Origin: Ruminococcus sp.
GTDB taxonomy: Bacteria > Bacillota > Clostridia > Lachnospirales > Lachnospiraceae
Length of the DNA stretch: 64,000 nt
Direction: 5' to 3'
Assembly (NCBI GenBank): GCA_023663085.1
Contig: JAMPIB010000003.1
Location: forward strand, 1 to 64,000
Positions 49,206 to 57,992 of this stretch are shown piece after piece. A program made the translations under genes and the position numbers. Below the pieces are notes generated by a model, which saw nothing but the letters and a program-made list of their open reading frames with translations, was not told the origin of the DNA and searched no databases. How positions within the stretch are numbered: the stretch's first letter is position 1; each line of letters starts with the position of its first letter.

Positions 49206-49213
49206 CCGTCCCC
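49187..49213. promoter_or_regulatory. Inverted repeat over the gntR-clpC -35 region
   Basis: GACGGTT (49190-49196) and AACCGTC (49204-49210), extended by GG/CC, 7-base spacer. It covers the -35 box and spacer and lacks a T tail, so an operator is more likely than a terminator of the upstream SH3 gene. Confidence 0.55.
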
Positions 49214-49262
49214 TGTAGCTACTTTGCTCGTGTTCTTGCCATGTTCTTTCATCTGCTGCGCA

Positions 49263-50375
49263 TTATGCGTCTTTTCCGCCATCCTTCATATTCAGAAACT
49301 CAAATTCAAAATCGTCATCGACCATGAAATTCTTGGCTTTTCTCTTCGGCTGCGTCTTTACCTGGGCATCGTCTTCTTCATAAGAAACTTCTCTTGCCGG
49401 CATCCTTCCAGAATCTGACGTTCTCTTACGCGGCGCGGGCTGTCTGTCGTCACGCGGCGCGCTCTTACGCCTCGGAGCGTCTTTGTCGTCTTCACGGCTC
49501 CTGCTCTCACGCCCCCGCTCTTCACGTCCTCTTTCGTCGCGTCTTCTCTCCTCGCGGCCTCTGTCTTCGCGTCCTCTATCTTCACGCCGTCTGCTCTCAC
49601 GCCTTCTGTCGTCTTCCTCTTCTTCGTCCTCGTCATCCTCATCCTCATAGTCCTCATAATAAACATCCCGCAGTTTGAAGATCATGACACCTACGGCAAT
49701 ACCTAACAATACGATGATGACAGCCAGAACGATGATGACGATACGCTGTTTAACGACCGTCTTGGCGTCTAACGCATTATTCAGACTCTGCGCATGAGCT
49801 GCATTCAAAACCGCCTCCAGTTCCTGCTGATAAGTCTCGCCTGATGTACGATCATAGAGATACCACACATACTCACCCGCATCATTCATCTTATATACAA
49901 GTTCATAATCTGCATTCTGTACCGGTTCCGGCTGCGGCTCCACTGTTTCCACGGGCTCTTCCGGCTGCGGCTCTTCCACCGGTTCCGGTGCGGGAACCAT
50001 TTCTCCTAAATTGACCAGATCGGAGCGGACATACCCCGTCTTCTCCGTACCATCTGTCCCGGTAAAAGTAATATAATACCACGGTTTATCGCTGCCTGCC
50101 GTCTGTCCGCTGATGATGACAGTTGTGTTCTGCGGCAGCGAGTCTACTACAGCATTGCTGGTAGAAGCGCCGCTTCTGACCTTCGCCACTTCCACCTTAA
50201 TGGCTGCATACTGGGCATCCATTGGCGTCTCCGCCGGAATTTCCGCTCCCGATGCGGTTCCTGTGGCCTGCACCCGGCCGAGCGTCGGCTGCGCCATAAA
50301 GAAAAGCAGAGCGCACACCATTATGATAGTCCCTTTCAGCAGACTTCCTTTACTATGTTTCCACCATTTTTTCAT
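49263..50375 (-). CDS. Membrane protein with SH3 domain and Arg/Glu-repeat tail
   Basis: The 370-residue protein has an N-terminal signal/anchor (13-35), an extracellular bacterial SH3 domain (about 57-121; VAKVRSGASTSNAVVDSL), a Pro/Glu linker (EPVEEPQPEEPVETVEPQ), a transmembrane helix (208-234) and a cytoplasmic tail. The tail is first acidic (241-256) and then an Arg-Glu repeat (REDRGRE-type units, 257-298), ending in KR-rich sequence. SH3 domains of this kind bind cell-wall peptides, so it may sense or tether the wall. The tail's role is unknown. It follows the zinc-ribbon gene after the pur operon. Confidence 0.8.
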   Translation of the reverse strand: MKKWWKHSKGSLLKGTIIMVCALLFFMAQPTLGRVQATGTASGAEIPAETPMDAQYAAIKVEVAKVRSGASTSNAVVDSLPQNTTVIISGQTAGSDKPWYYITFTGTDGTEKTGYVRSDLVNLGEMVPAPEPVEEPQPEEPVETVEPQPEPVQNADYELVYKMNDAGEYVWYLYDRTSGETYQQELEAVLNAAHAQSLNNALDAKTVVKQRIVIIVLAVIIVLLGIAVGVMIFKLRDVYYEDYEDEDDEDEEEEDDRRRESRRREDRGREDRGREERRRDERGREERGRESRSREDDKDAPRRKSAPRDDRQPAPRKRTSDSGRMPAREVSYEEDDAQVKTQPKRKAKNFMVDDDFEFEFLNMKDGGKDA

Positions 50376-50416
50376 TTTGATACCCCGTATCTTTCTTTGA
50401 TTTCTTTTGTCTGTAA

Positions 50417-50881
50417 CTATTTATCGCGGACGAATCGTTTAGCGCCTTCCTCGCCGCTGCGATCCTCCATGCCAAAGCCGGCCATCGTCTTCTCATGTTT
50501 CTTACGCGCCTTTTCTTCCAGAACATGTTTATATTTCACTTCACACTGTGGGCAGACTCTTCCGGAGCGGATACTCGCGCCGCACATCTCACATTTCATA
50601 AAGGAATTGGAACCTTCCGCGATCTCTAAGCGCGATTCTTTTAACATCGTGCGGATGGTCTTTTGTTTGACGCCTGTTGCATCCGATACCTGCGCCGCCG
50701 TAGCGCCGCCATGTTTCTCCACATAGTTGCGTACCTTGCCGTAATCATCATAAGCAATAAACTTACATTTCGCGCATCTGTACTCGCCGCATCCCATAAA
50801 CTTCATATCACCGCCGCATTCAGGGCATTTTACAGGCCGGTGATACACATCACTGTCTTGAAAATCTCTTACGTGATTCAT
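50417..50881 (-). CDS. Zinc-ribbon/HTH protein, YvyF-like arrangement
   Basis: The 154-residue protein has three Cys pairs at the ends and a helix-turn-helix between: CPEC (19-22) and CAKC (36-39), then ATAAQVSDATGVKQKTIRTM (about 60-80), then CEMC (97-100) and CPQC (110-113), with a Lys-rich C-terminal helix. This arrangement resembles the flagellar-operon protein YvyF of Bacillus, but no flagellar gene is near, so I would not carry over that role. It lies 31 bases after purD on the same strand and 41 bases before the SH3 gene. Confidence 0.75.
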   Translation of the reverse strand: MNHVRDFQDSDVYHRPVKCPECGGDMKFMGCGEYRCAKCKFIAYDDYGKVRNYVEKHGGATAAQVSDATGVKQKTIRTMLKESRLEIAEGSNSFMKCEMCGASIRSGRVCPQCEVKYKHVLEEKARKKHEKTMAGFGMEDRSGEEGAKRFVRDK

Positions 50882-50912
50882 ACTCCTTCCCCCTTTTCAC
50901 CCTACAGATATT

Positions 50913-52184
50913 CTATGCTTCATCTATGGCCCTGCCAATATCATGCCTCATATATTTATTGTCGAATATGACCCATTCCGCCGCCTGATAAGCATTCTCC
51001 CGCGCTTCGCGAAGCGTCTTTCCCTTAGCAGTCACACCCAGCACGCGGCCGCCGTTTGTAACGATTTTATCGCCTTCCAGTTTCGTTCCTGCATGGAAAT
51101 AGTAATATCCTTCTTTATCCGCAAACTGCCCCGTCCACTTAATGGGAAATCCCTTTTCATAGGATTCCGGATATCCCTCAGAAGCCAGTACCACGCAGAC
51201 CGCCGCGTTATCTTCAAACTGCAGGCCGATCTGATCCAGCGTGCCGTCTATACAGGCATCCATGACTTCTATGATATCGTTTTTCATCCTCGGCAGCACG
51301 ACCTGCGCCTCCGGATCGCCAAAACGGGCATTGTATTCCAGTACCCGCGGACCTTTCTGCGTAAGCATCAGCCCGAAGAAGATGACTCCCTTAAAAGGTC
51401 TTCCTTCCGCCGCCATGGCATCGACTGTCGGCTGGTAAATATATTTCTGACAGAACGCGTCCACCTCCTGCGTATAAAAAGGACTGGGGGAAAAGGTTCC
51501 CATACCGCCCGTATTCAGACCGGTATCGCCATCGTGCGCCCGCTTATGGTCCTGTGCGGAAGTCATGATGCGGATGGTCTTGCCATCCACGAACGAAAGA
51601 ACGGAAACCTCCCTGCCGGTCAGAAACTCTTCAATTACCATGCGGCTGCCCGCGGAACCGAACTTTTTATCTTCCATAATGGTCTTGACGCCATCTTTGG
51701 CCTCTTCCAGTGTATTGCAGATCAACACGCCCTTACCGAGCGCCAGACCGTCAGCCTTTAATACTACAGGCATAACAGCTGTTTCTAAATAGGCGAGCGC
51801 TTCTTTCGGATCATCAAACGTTTCATAAGCCGCCGTGGGAATGTTGTATTTCTTCATCAGGTCTTTGGAAAACGCCTTGCTGGCCTCTAAGATGGCCGCA
51901 TTCTTTCTCGGCCCGAAAGCGCGCAGTCCCGCAGCCTCCAGTTCATCTACCAGCCCGCCGGCCAACGGGTCGTCCGGCCCTACAATGGTAAGGTCTATGG
52001 CCTTTTCCCTGGCAAAAGCCACTATTTTATCAAATTCCATGACGCCGATGGGTACGCACTCCGCTATCTGTCCAATGCCCGCGTTTCCCGGCGCACAGTA
52101 TATTTTATCCACATTTTTATTTCTGGCAACACTGACAGCGATCGCATGTTCCCTGCCCCCGCCGCCTACGATCAATACTTTCAT
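50913..52184 (-). CDS. purD: Phosphoribosylamine-glycine ligase
   Basis: The 423-residue enzyme makes GAR from phosphoribosylamine, glycine and ATP. It begins MKVLIVGGGGREHAIA and has the ATP-grasp blocks VLKADGLALGKGV, LNTGGMGTFSP and ARFGDPEAQVVLPRM. It is the last pur gene of purE-purM-purN-purD, 41 bases after purN. Length is standard. Confidence 0.97.
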   Translation of the reverse strand: MKVLIVGGGGREHAIAVSVARNKNVDKIYCAPGNAGIGQIAECVPIGVMEFDKIVAFAREKAIDLTIVGPDDPLAGGLVDELEAAGLRAFGPRKNAAILEASKAFSKDLMKKYNIPTAAYETFDDPKEALAYLETAVMPVVLKADGLALGKGVLICNTLEEAKDGVKTIMEDKKFGSAGSRMVIEEFLTGREVSVLSFVDGKTIRIMTSAQDHKRAHDGDTGLNTGGMGTFSPSPFYTQEVDAFCQKYIYQPTVDAMAAEGRPFKGVIFFGLMLTQKGPRVLEYNARFGDPEAQVVLPRMKNDIIEVMDACIDGTLDQIGLQFEDNAAVCVVLASEGYPESYEKGFPIKWTGQFADKEGYYYFHAGTKLEGDKIVTNGGRVLGVTAKGKTLREARENAYQAAEWVIFDNKYMRHDIGRAIDEA

Positions 52185-52225
52185 ACTAATACCATGCCTT
52201 TCTCTTTACCCGCAGTCTTCTCATG

Positions 52226-52882
52226 TCAGAGCCGCAGATCTTCGCTTTCTTCCTGGCCGCGGTCAATCCGTACTCTGCCGCCATGCACCGTTACTCTGCC
52301 GTTGGCGATCAGATTGACAGCCTGTGGCAGGATCTGCCATTCCGCCTCTTCCATGACCCTCTGCTGTAAGCTCTCCGGGGTATCGTCTTCTTGCACAGAC
52401 ACCGCTTTTTGTAAGATGATAGGCCCGGTATCCGTTCCCTCGTCCACGAAATGCACAGTGGCTCCGGTCACTTTCACGCCCTTTTTTAACGCTTCTTTAT
52501 GTACTTTCAACCCATAAAATCCTTTTCCGCAAAAAGAAGGGATCAGGGACGGATGGATATTGATGATGCGGTTCTGATATTTCTCTGTCATCTTAGGCGG
52601 CAATACTACCAGAAATCCGGCCAGTACGATGAGATCCGGTTCCGCCTCATCCACCGCCTCTAAAAAACTCTCATAAAACTGTTCTCTGTCCACGTAATCC
52701 TTCGGCGATATGTAAAACTCCTCTATTCCCGCCATCTTCGCACGCGTCAGCGCATAAGCATCACGGTTGTTACTGATCACACGGACAATCTGTGTGTTAG
52801 TCACTTTCCCTTTGCCGATACCATCCAGCAAAGCCTGTAGATTCGTACCGCCGCCCGATACGCACACGACTACTCTCAACAT
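52226..52882 (-). CDS. purN: Phosphoribosylglycinamide formyltransferase
   Basis: The 218-residue enzyme adds a formyl group from 10-formyl-THF to GAR. It shows [17 protein letters not shown] at the start, the catalytic block [20 protein letters not shown] and the [19 protein letters not shown] block with the essential His and Asp. Its ATG lies 7 bases inside the end of purM, so the two are translationally coupled. Confidence 0.96.
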   Translation of the reverse strand: MLRVVVCVSGGGTNLQALLDGIGKGKVTNTQIVRVISNNRDAYALTRAKMAGIEEFYISPKDYVDREQFYESFLEAVDEAEPDLIVLAGFLVVLPPKMTEKYQNRIINIHPSLIPSFCGKGFYGLKVHKEALKKGVKVTGATVHFVDEGTDTGPIILQKAVSVQEDDTPESLQQRVMEEAEWQILPQAVNLIANGRVTVHGGRVRIDRGQEESEDLRL

Positions 52883-53901
52883 AAGGTCACTCCTTTTTCT
52901 CCGGCAATGATCTCACCGATCCGGTAAGGCGTCTCTCCCGCCGCGCGCACAGCCTCCATCGTCTTATCGACATCCGCGTTCTCTACCGCGAGCACCATAC
53001 CGAGTCCCATATTATAGGTATTATACATCATCTTTTCTTCTAAACCGCCGGTCTTTTGTAATAACTGAAAGATTGGCAGGACCGGATAACTGCCCTTCTC
53101 AATTCTGGCATTGACGCCTTCGGGTAACATTCTGGGAATATTTTCATAAAAGCCGCCGCCGGTAATATGGCTGCATCCTTTTATGATAACACCTGTTTCT
53201 TTTATGGAACGCAGCGCTTTCACATAAATCTTCGTCGGCGCGATCAAAGCCTCGCCAAGCGTCGTTCCCAGCTCCTCATAATAAGTATCCAGACTTTCCT
53301 TCGTCATCTCAAAGACTTTTCTGACCAGGGAAAAGCCGTTGCTGTGTACGCCGGAAGAAGCGATACCAATAAGCGCATCGCCCGGTCTGATCTGCTTACC
53401 TGTGATGAGGTCTTTCTCGTCCACGATGCCGACCGCAAATCCCGCCAGATCGTATTCATCCTCCGGATAAAAGCCCGGCATTTCCGCCGTCTCGCCGCCG
53501 ATCAGCGCCGCTCCGGACTGGATACAGCCGTCGGATACGCCCTTTACGATAGTCGCTATCTTTTCGGGGAAATTCTTGCCGCAGGCGATATAGTCCAGAA
53601 AAAATAAGGGTTCTCCGCCCGCGCAGGCAATATCGTTGACGCACATGGCCACACAGTCAATGCCCACGGTATCATGTTTATCCATTAAAAAGGCCAGTTT
53701 TAACTTGGTTCCCACGCCATCCGTGCCGGAAACCAGCGTCGGCTTTTCCATATCTTTCATCTTTGCAAGGGAAAAGGCGCCCGAAAATCCGCCAATCCCG
53801 CCGAGTACTTCCGGTCTGGCCGTCTCTTTGACATATTTTTTCATAAGTTCCACTGATCTGTAACCGGCTTCGATATCGACGCCTGCTGTCTTATAGTCCA
53901 T
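52876..53901 (-). CDS. purM: Phosphoribosylaminoimidazole synthetase
   Basis: The 341-residue enzyme closes the imidazole ring to give AIR. Blocks are [52 protein letters not shown] and [14 protein letters not shown]. The start at 53901 has GAAGAGG upstream; an in-frame GTG six codons earlier overlaps that site and is less likely. It follows purE by 21 bases. Confidence 0.96.
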   Translation of the reverse strand: MDYKTAGVDIEAGYRSVELMKKYVKETARPEVLGGIGGFSGAFSLAKMKDMEKPTLVSGTDGVGTKLKLAFLMDKHDTVGIDCVAMCVNDIACAGGEPLFFLDYIACGKNFPEKIATIVKGVSDGCIQSGAALIGGETAEMPGFYPEDEYDLAGFAVGIVDEKDLITGKQIRPGDALIGIASSGVHSNGFSLVRKVFEMTKESLDTYYEELGTTLGEALIAPTKIYVKALRSIKETGVIIKGCSHITGGGFYENIPRMLPEGVNARIEKGSYPVLPIFQLLQKTGGLEEKMMYNTYNMGLGMVLAVENADVDKTMEAVRAAGETPYRIGEIIAGEKGVTLC

Positions 53902-53922
53902 ATAACTTTTCCTCTTCACCTT

Positions 53923-54429
53923 TTATGCGTTGTAATTTTTGTATCCTGTCTCCTGCAATCTGGCGTCTTTGGCCTGTACGCTCTCTTTTAAGGACTGCGT
54001 ATAGTCCTTTAACTTCTGTAAAAGCGTCTCGTCAGATGCCGCCAGAATTTTCGCCGCCAGAATGCCCGCATTCTGCCCGCCGTTAATGGCCACGGTCGCT
54101 ACCGGGATACCGGAAGGCATCTGGACGATGGAATATAAAGAGTCCACGCCGCCCAGATCTGACGTCTTCATGGGAATGCCAATAACAGGCAGCGGAAAGA
54201 TCGCCGCGCACATACCCGGCAGATGCGCCGCCTTGCCCGCTCCGGCTATGATGACCTTAAAGCCTTTTGCCTCCGCGCCCCTGGCATATTCAAAGAAAAC
54301 ATCCGGTTCCCTGTGTGCGGATATGATCTTCATTTCATAAGAAATACCCAACTGTTCCAGAATGTCCGCCGCTTTTGCCATAACGGGCATATCCGAATCA
54401 CTTCCCATTACGATTCCTACCTGTGCCAT
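53923..54429 (-). CDS. purE: N5-carboxyaminoimidazole ribonucleotide mutase
   Basis: The 168-residue enzyme converts N5-CAIR to CAIR. It opens with VGIVMGSDSDMPVM and carries AHREPDVFFEY and the AAHLPGMCAA loop. It is the first gene of the purEMND cluster. Upstream (54430-54575) there is a -35-like TTGACA at 54557-54562 with only a weak -10, and a 9-base duplication (CTATACTAT) near 54445. I found no purine riboswitch core. No purK is seen next to it. Confidence 0.96.
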   Translation of the reverse strand: MAQVGIVMGSDSDMPVMAKAADILEQLGISYEMKIISAHREPDVFFEYARGAEAKGFKVIIAGAGKAAHLPGMCAAIFPLPVIGIPMKTSDLGGVDSLYSIVQMPSGIPVATVAINGGQNAGILAAKILAASDETLLQKLKDYTQSLKESVQAKDARLQETGYKNYNA

Positions 54430-54575
54430 CTTTTTGTCCCTTCTATACTATCTATACTATTCTATCGATCCTCTGTATCCTGTTTTATATCCGTCTCTTC
54501 TCTACAACATCTTGTGGAAGAACAATATATTTCTTCCTATAGTGTACTAGATTTTCTGTCAATACGCAATATCTT

Positions 54576-56663
54576 TTATGAAAAAGCCTCGTTTAATGTT
54601 TCCGTGCCCGCCAGAACGAATCTGCCCTCTATGATAATGGGTATGACTTCGCCGCTTTTCGCAACGACCGACAACTCTCCCAATTCGTCGTAGGGAATCG
54701 TCACATCCGTATGGCAGTTAAAATAAGCTTTGGTCATATCTTCATCACGCAACAGGGAAATCTCGTTATCTTTGGCCACGATCTCCTTGCCATCCGGATT
54801 ATAGACCCGGACTTCCTCGGCATGGGAATAACAGGTATCGCCAACTGCAAAATGCGGGCCGGTCTTTTCCGCGATAAGGATAGGCAGTTTATCTTCTATG
54901 CCATATTTTCTGGCCGCCACATAAGCGGTCGTATTCGTACCGATGGCAAATTCGCCGATCGGCAGGCTCTCATGATGATGCAGTACGTTATCTTTGATAT
55001 ATTTGCGGTTTTCTTCTTCCGTCTGGAAATTCGCACAGGAATAGTCTCTGACCATACCATCTGCAAAACGCAGCGAGAAATCCTTATATTCGAGTCCATG
55101 CAGAAAAACCCTCGTCACATGCAGGACGCCTTCTGTTCCCGCAAGCAGCGGAGAGGTAAATACTTCTCCGACCGGGATATTGACATCCGCCACACAGTTT
55201 TCAAAGTTTGTTTCTTTCTCCGGATGAGCCAGCGTATGGAGGTTCACCTTCAAGTCCGTGCGGTTGTTCCCCATCCCTTTTATCAACACATAGTCACCCT
55301 GATCGAGCGTGTCGATGATCGTCTGCTGTATCCTGCGGTACAGCTTATAATCCAGCGTATTGATACGGATGATCTCATCAAAGATCTCGTCATATTTCTC
55401 GCCGATATCCGGTATGGGAAAGGCGATGATCGTAAAGCTGGTCTCCTCCCCTTTCATATAGCGGTTTTGCATAACACCTGCTTTGGAAACAAATTCCACT
55501 GTCATCTTCTGCTGTTTATCGCTAAGGCGCGCGGCCGCTTCCTTATTTTGCGGTACAAACGGCGTTTCGCCGAACGTATCCTGACAGGCCGGACCGCCGA
55601 AGACGCCCGCTTCTTTTTTAAAGCGCTCCCACACGTTCTGCAGGCATTCCAGCCGTCTTTCCGACAACTGTTTATCCAGAAAAAGGGCCAGATCCTCCTT
55701 ATGGTCGTAATCGAACTGTTTATTGGGGTCCGCCCCATAATAACCGACCTTATTGACGCCGAACCCGCGGAAGATATTCTGCGCGTTCCGGTAAATGGTC
55801 GGTTTCAGACCAATGGCGTCAAAATTGTCCACCGCCGCCCTTATCATACGCTCAAAACCGAGCGCATAACGGATATTGACAGTTTTTTTGATGGAAATAT
55901 CTTTATTCCCCGTCTCAAAACCAATGCGATAGCCTTCCGTATACGTGTCCGCCATCAGACGTATCGTCTCCTCCGGCAGTTCGTTCATATGTCTGGCAGT
56001 CTGCAATTCATTCTCTGAAATATATTCGCCAAAATAGTACAGATACCGCAGATCCGTCAAGTCCTTCTCCATAATGATACGGCATGCAAAATCTTTCTCC
56101 GGCAGGAGGATATCGCCTATCTTCTCTGCGCTTTCTTCTTCATAGTAATCGCTGATATACCAGTATATCGCCTGTTTTATCTCTTCTGTCAGAGCCTCTT
56201 TGGTAACACCTTCTTCCGCGCCCGTAAAAAGCTGATAGATTTCCAGTAAAAGCTCCATACGGATGAGCATATTGAACCTGGACTGCTCATAAGCCGCCAC
56301 GATCATATAGCGCAGTTCCGCATACAGAAAGGCTAAAAGCCTGCCCATATCGGTGCCAAAACAAGCCGCGGCATAAGCCGGATCGGCATAACTTTTGGCA
56401 TAATTTTCCGGCAGGATATCTTCATAAAGCGCCTTATTGTGCGCCTGCAGTTCTTCCATTGAAGCCGTATAAAGTCTGCCCTCCGCCACAAAATCCCATG
56501 TTTCTTTCATAAATAATACGAACTTTGCCATCCCCGCAAAGTAATCCTCATATGCACCGCCGCATTCTTTTTCTCCCGGTATCTGCGCTATCCTCTCCAG
56601 AGCCAGGTTAAAGCGCTCCTGTTCCAACTCCGCCTTTTCTTCCGCTGATATCAATTCCTGCAT
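54576..56663 (-). CDS. M29-like aminopeptidase with N-terminal extension
   Basis: The 695-residue protein has an N-terminal helical extension of about 330 residues and a C-terminal aminopeptidase T/M29-like domain. The metal-site blocks are NIPVGEVFTSP, LPIGEFAIGTNT, TGPHFAVGDTCYSHAEE and FNCHTDVTIP. M29 enzymes are usually near 400 residues, so the extension is notable; it may form part of the assembly or limit substrate access. The start at 56663 has GGAGG 6 bases ahead, better than a GTG six codons upstream. It is a cytoplasmic enzyme for peptide turnover. It stands between purE and two small membrane-protein genes. Confidence 0.8.
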   Translation of the reverse strand: MQELISAEEKAELEQERFNLALERIAQIPGEKECGGAYEDYFAGMAKFVLFMKETWDFVAEGRLYTASMEELQAHNKALYEDILPENYAKSYADPAYAAACFGTDMGRLLAFLYAELRYMIVAAYEQSRFNMLIRMELLLEIYQLFTGAEEGVTKEALTEEIKQAIYWYISDYYEEESAEKIGDILLPEKDFACRIIMEKDLTDLRYLYYFGEYISENELQTARHMNELPEETIRLMADTYTEGYRIGFETGNKDISIKKTVNIRYALGFERMIRAAVDNFDAIGLKPTIYRNAQNIFRGFGVNKVGYYGADPNKQFDYDHKEDLALFLDKQLSERRLECLQNVWERFKKEAGVFGGPACQDTFGETPFVPQNKEAAARLSDKQQKMTVEFVSKAGVMQNRYMKGEETSFTIIAFPIPDIGEKYDEIFDEIIRINTLDYKLYRRIQQTIIDTLDQGDYVLIKGMGNNRTDLKVNLHTLAHPEKETNFENCVADVNIPVGEVFTSPLLAGTEGVLHVTRVFLHGLEYKDFSLRFADGMVRDYSCANFQTEEENRKYIKDNVLHHHESLPIGEFAIGTNTTAYVAARKYGIEDKLPILIAEKTGPHFAVGDTCYSHAEEVRVYNPDGKEIVAKDNEISLLRDEDMTKAYFNCHTDVTIPYDELGELSVVAKSGEVIPIIIEGRFVLAGTETLNEAFS

Positions 56664-56713
56664 GACCGCCCTCCATAACACATGTTATTTAAATTAATCT
56701 TTCTATATTACCA

Positions 56714-57043
56714 TTAACCGCCGATCTCGTAGGCACCCGCATACAAAATTGCGCTCACCACAAGCAGGGCCAGCACATTTAATAAGATTCCCAGATAAGA
56801 GAAAAAATAGTATCTGTCCCGTTCCGTTTTGGAGATCAGCCCCAGCGCCACGCCGACAAACGCAAAAATTGTCACCAGAAGCGCCGCCGCGCCATACTGT
56901 CCCGGAATGTCCCCGGCATTTTTGTAACTCATGATGAGCGTATAGGCAAGCGTTGTCAGGGAAATGATACCCAGTATCGTAGCCATGATCCCCCGCCCCG
57001 AATGGCTCTTATTCGTAAACATATAGCTGTTTTTATGACTCAT
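56714..57043 (-). CDS. Small membrane protein (DUF6142-like)
   Basis: The 109-residue protein has three predicted membrane helices (about 20-38, 50-70, 80-103) after a polar N terminus (MSHKNSYMFTNKSHSGRG). The arrangement fits a small Clostridia membrane family, probably DUF6142; function unknown. A terminator (57061-57098) separates it from the 50-aa gene, and the peptidase gene follows it by 50 bases. Confidence 0.7.
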   Translation of the reverse strand: MSHKNSYMFTNKSHSGRGIMATILGIISLTTLAYTLIMSYKNAGDIPGQYGAAALLVTIFAFVGVALGLISKTERDRYYFFSYLGILLNVLALLVVSAILYAGAYEIGG

Positions 57044-57060
57044 ATGGATACCTCAATCGC

Positions 57061-57098
57061 AAAACAGGTATTTCCATCGGAAATACCTGTTCATTTTT
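57061..57098. terminator. Terminator hairpin before the DUF6142-like gene
   Basis: AACAGGTATTTCC (57063-57075) and GGAAATACCTGTT (57079-57091) form a perfect 13-bp stem with a 3-base loop. A T4 run follows on the minus strand and T5 on the plus strand. Confidence 0.8.
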
Positions 57099-57249
57099 AA
57101 AATATAATCTTGTTCCTGCCGGCCAGAAGTTTTGCGCCGCCGATAATGAGCAGGATACCGCTTGTGATCCCCAGAACCAGCGCTACGACTCCGACCGCAA
57201 TATTCATTGCGCCTGTGCCGCTCATTGTTTTATATGTTTTTTCTTCCAT
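57097..57249 (-). CDS. 50-aa single-helix membrane peptide
   Basis: The 50-residue product starts MEEKTYKTMSGTGAMNIAVG and continues with a hydrophobic helix (about 15-42, VVALVLGITSGILLIIGGAK) and a basic end (LAGRNK). The ATG has GGAAAGGG 11 bases ahead. It lies between pyrE and a strong terminator, which supports it as a real short gene. Function unknown; it may be a membrane microprotein. Confidence 0.6.
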   Translation of the reverse strand: MEEKTYKTMSGTGAMNIAVGVVALVLGITSGILLIIGGAKLLAGRNKIIF

Positions 57250-57288
57250 TTCTGACACCATCCCTTTCCACAATCGTTATCATCCGCA

Positions 57289-57966
57289 TCATTTTACGCC
57301 ATACTGCTCATAGTAGGCATCAATCGCAGCTTTCAATGTATCATCAATGTAGACTTTCCCCTTACAGGGTTTATTATACAGACATGTTACCACATCATCC
57401 ATAGTCACGATAGCATTTGCCTCAAAACCGTATTTTTCCCTGATCTCATCGAGTGCGCTCTTCGTGCTCGTCAGACCTCTCTCCATACGGTTTAAGGATA
57501 CCATAAGTCCCTTGATCTCCACATCGGCCTGTGCCTTGATGATGGGGAAAGTCTCTTCGATGGATTTGCCGGAAGTTGTTACATCCTCGATAATGACTAC
57601 CTTATCGCCATCCTTTAATTTACTGCCTAAAAGGATGCCCGTATCGCCGTGGTCTTTTACTTCTTTTCTGTTGGAGCAGTATCGCACTTCTTTCCCGTAT
57701 AAGCTGCTGAGCGCCATTACTGTCGCTACTGCCAGCGGGATTCCCTTATATGCCGGGCCAAAAAGTACGTCAAAGTCCAGCCCGTAGTGATCGTGGATGG
57801 CCTTTGCATAGTATTCTCCCAGCCTGTTTAACTGTATACCTGTCACATAAGCGCCCGCATTCATAAAAAAGGGGGACTTTCTACCGCTCTTTAAGGTAAA
57901 ATCGCCGAATTTGAGCACCTGACAGTCTACCATAAATTCAATAAATTCCTGCTTGTATTTTTCCAT
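57289..57966 (-). CDS. pyrE: Orotate phosphoribosyltransferase
   Basis: The 225-residue enzyme makes OMP from orotate and PRPP. It shows FGDFTLKSGRKSPFFMNAG, YKGIPLAVATVMAL and the PRPP loop VVIIEDVTTSGKSIEE. It follows pyrF by 26 bases in one operon. pyrK and pyrD, which often stand between these genes in Clostridia, are missing here. Confidence 0.96.
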   Translation of the reverse strand: MEKYKQEFIEFMVDCQVLKFGDFTLKSGRKSPFFMNAGAYVTGIQLNRLGEYYAKAIHDHYGLDFDVLFGPAYKGIPLAVATVMALSSLYGKEVRYCSNRKEVKDHGDTGILLGSKLKDGDKVVIIEDVTTSGKSIEETFPIIKAQADVEIKGLMVSLNRMERGLTSTKSALDEIREKYGFEANAIVTMDDVVTCLYNKPCKGKVYIDDTLKAAIDAYYEQYGVK

Positions 57967-57992
57967 TTTGTAATACCTTTCTCTCAGCCCTT

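Noticed and set aside
49187-49213. Terminator of the SH3 gene
   Set aside because: The hairpin has no T run on the minus strand and overlaps a near-consensus promoter, so an operator is more likely.
49358-49678. Long open frames on both strands over the SH3 protein's tail
   Set aside because: They are by-products of Arg/Glu codon repeats; no ribosome sites or family features.
50417-50881. Flagellar regulator YvyF
   Set aside because: Only the zinc-ribbon/HTH layout agrees; no flagellar gene is in the window.
54430-54575. Purine riboswitch ahead of purE
   Set aside because: No conserved purine aptamer core or closing stem is visible; only a -35-like box and a small duplication.
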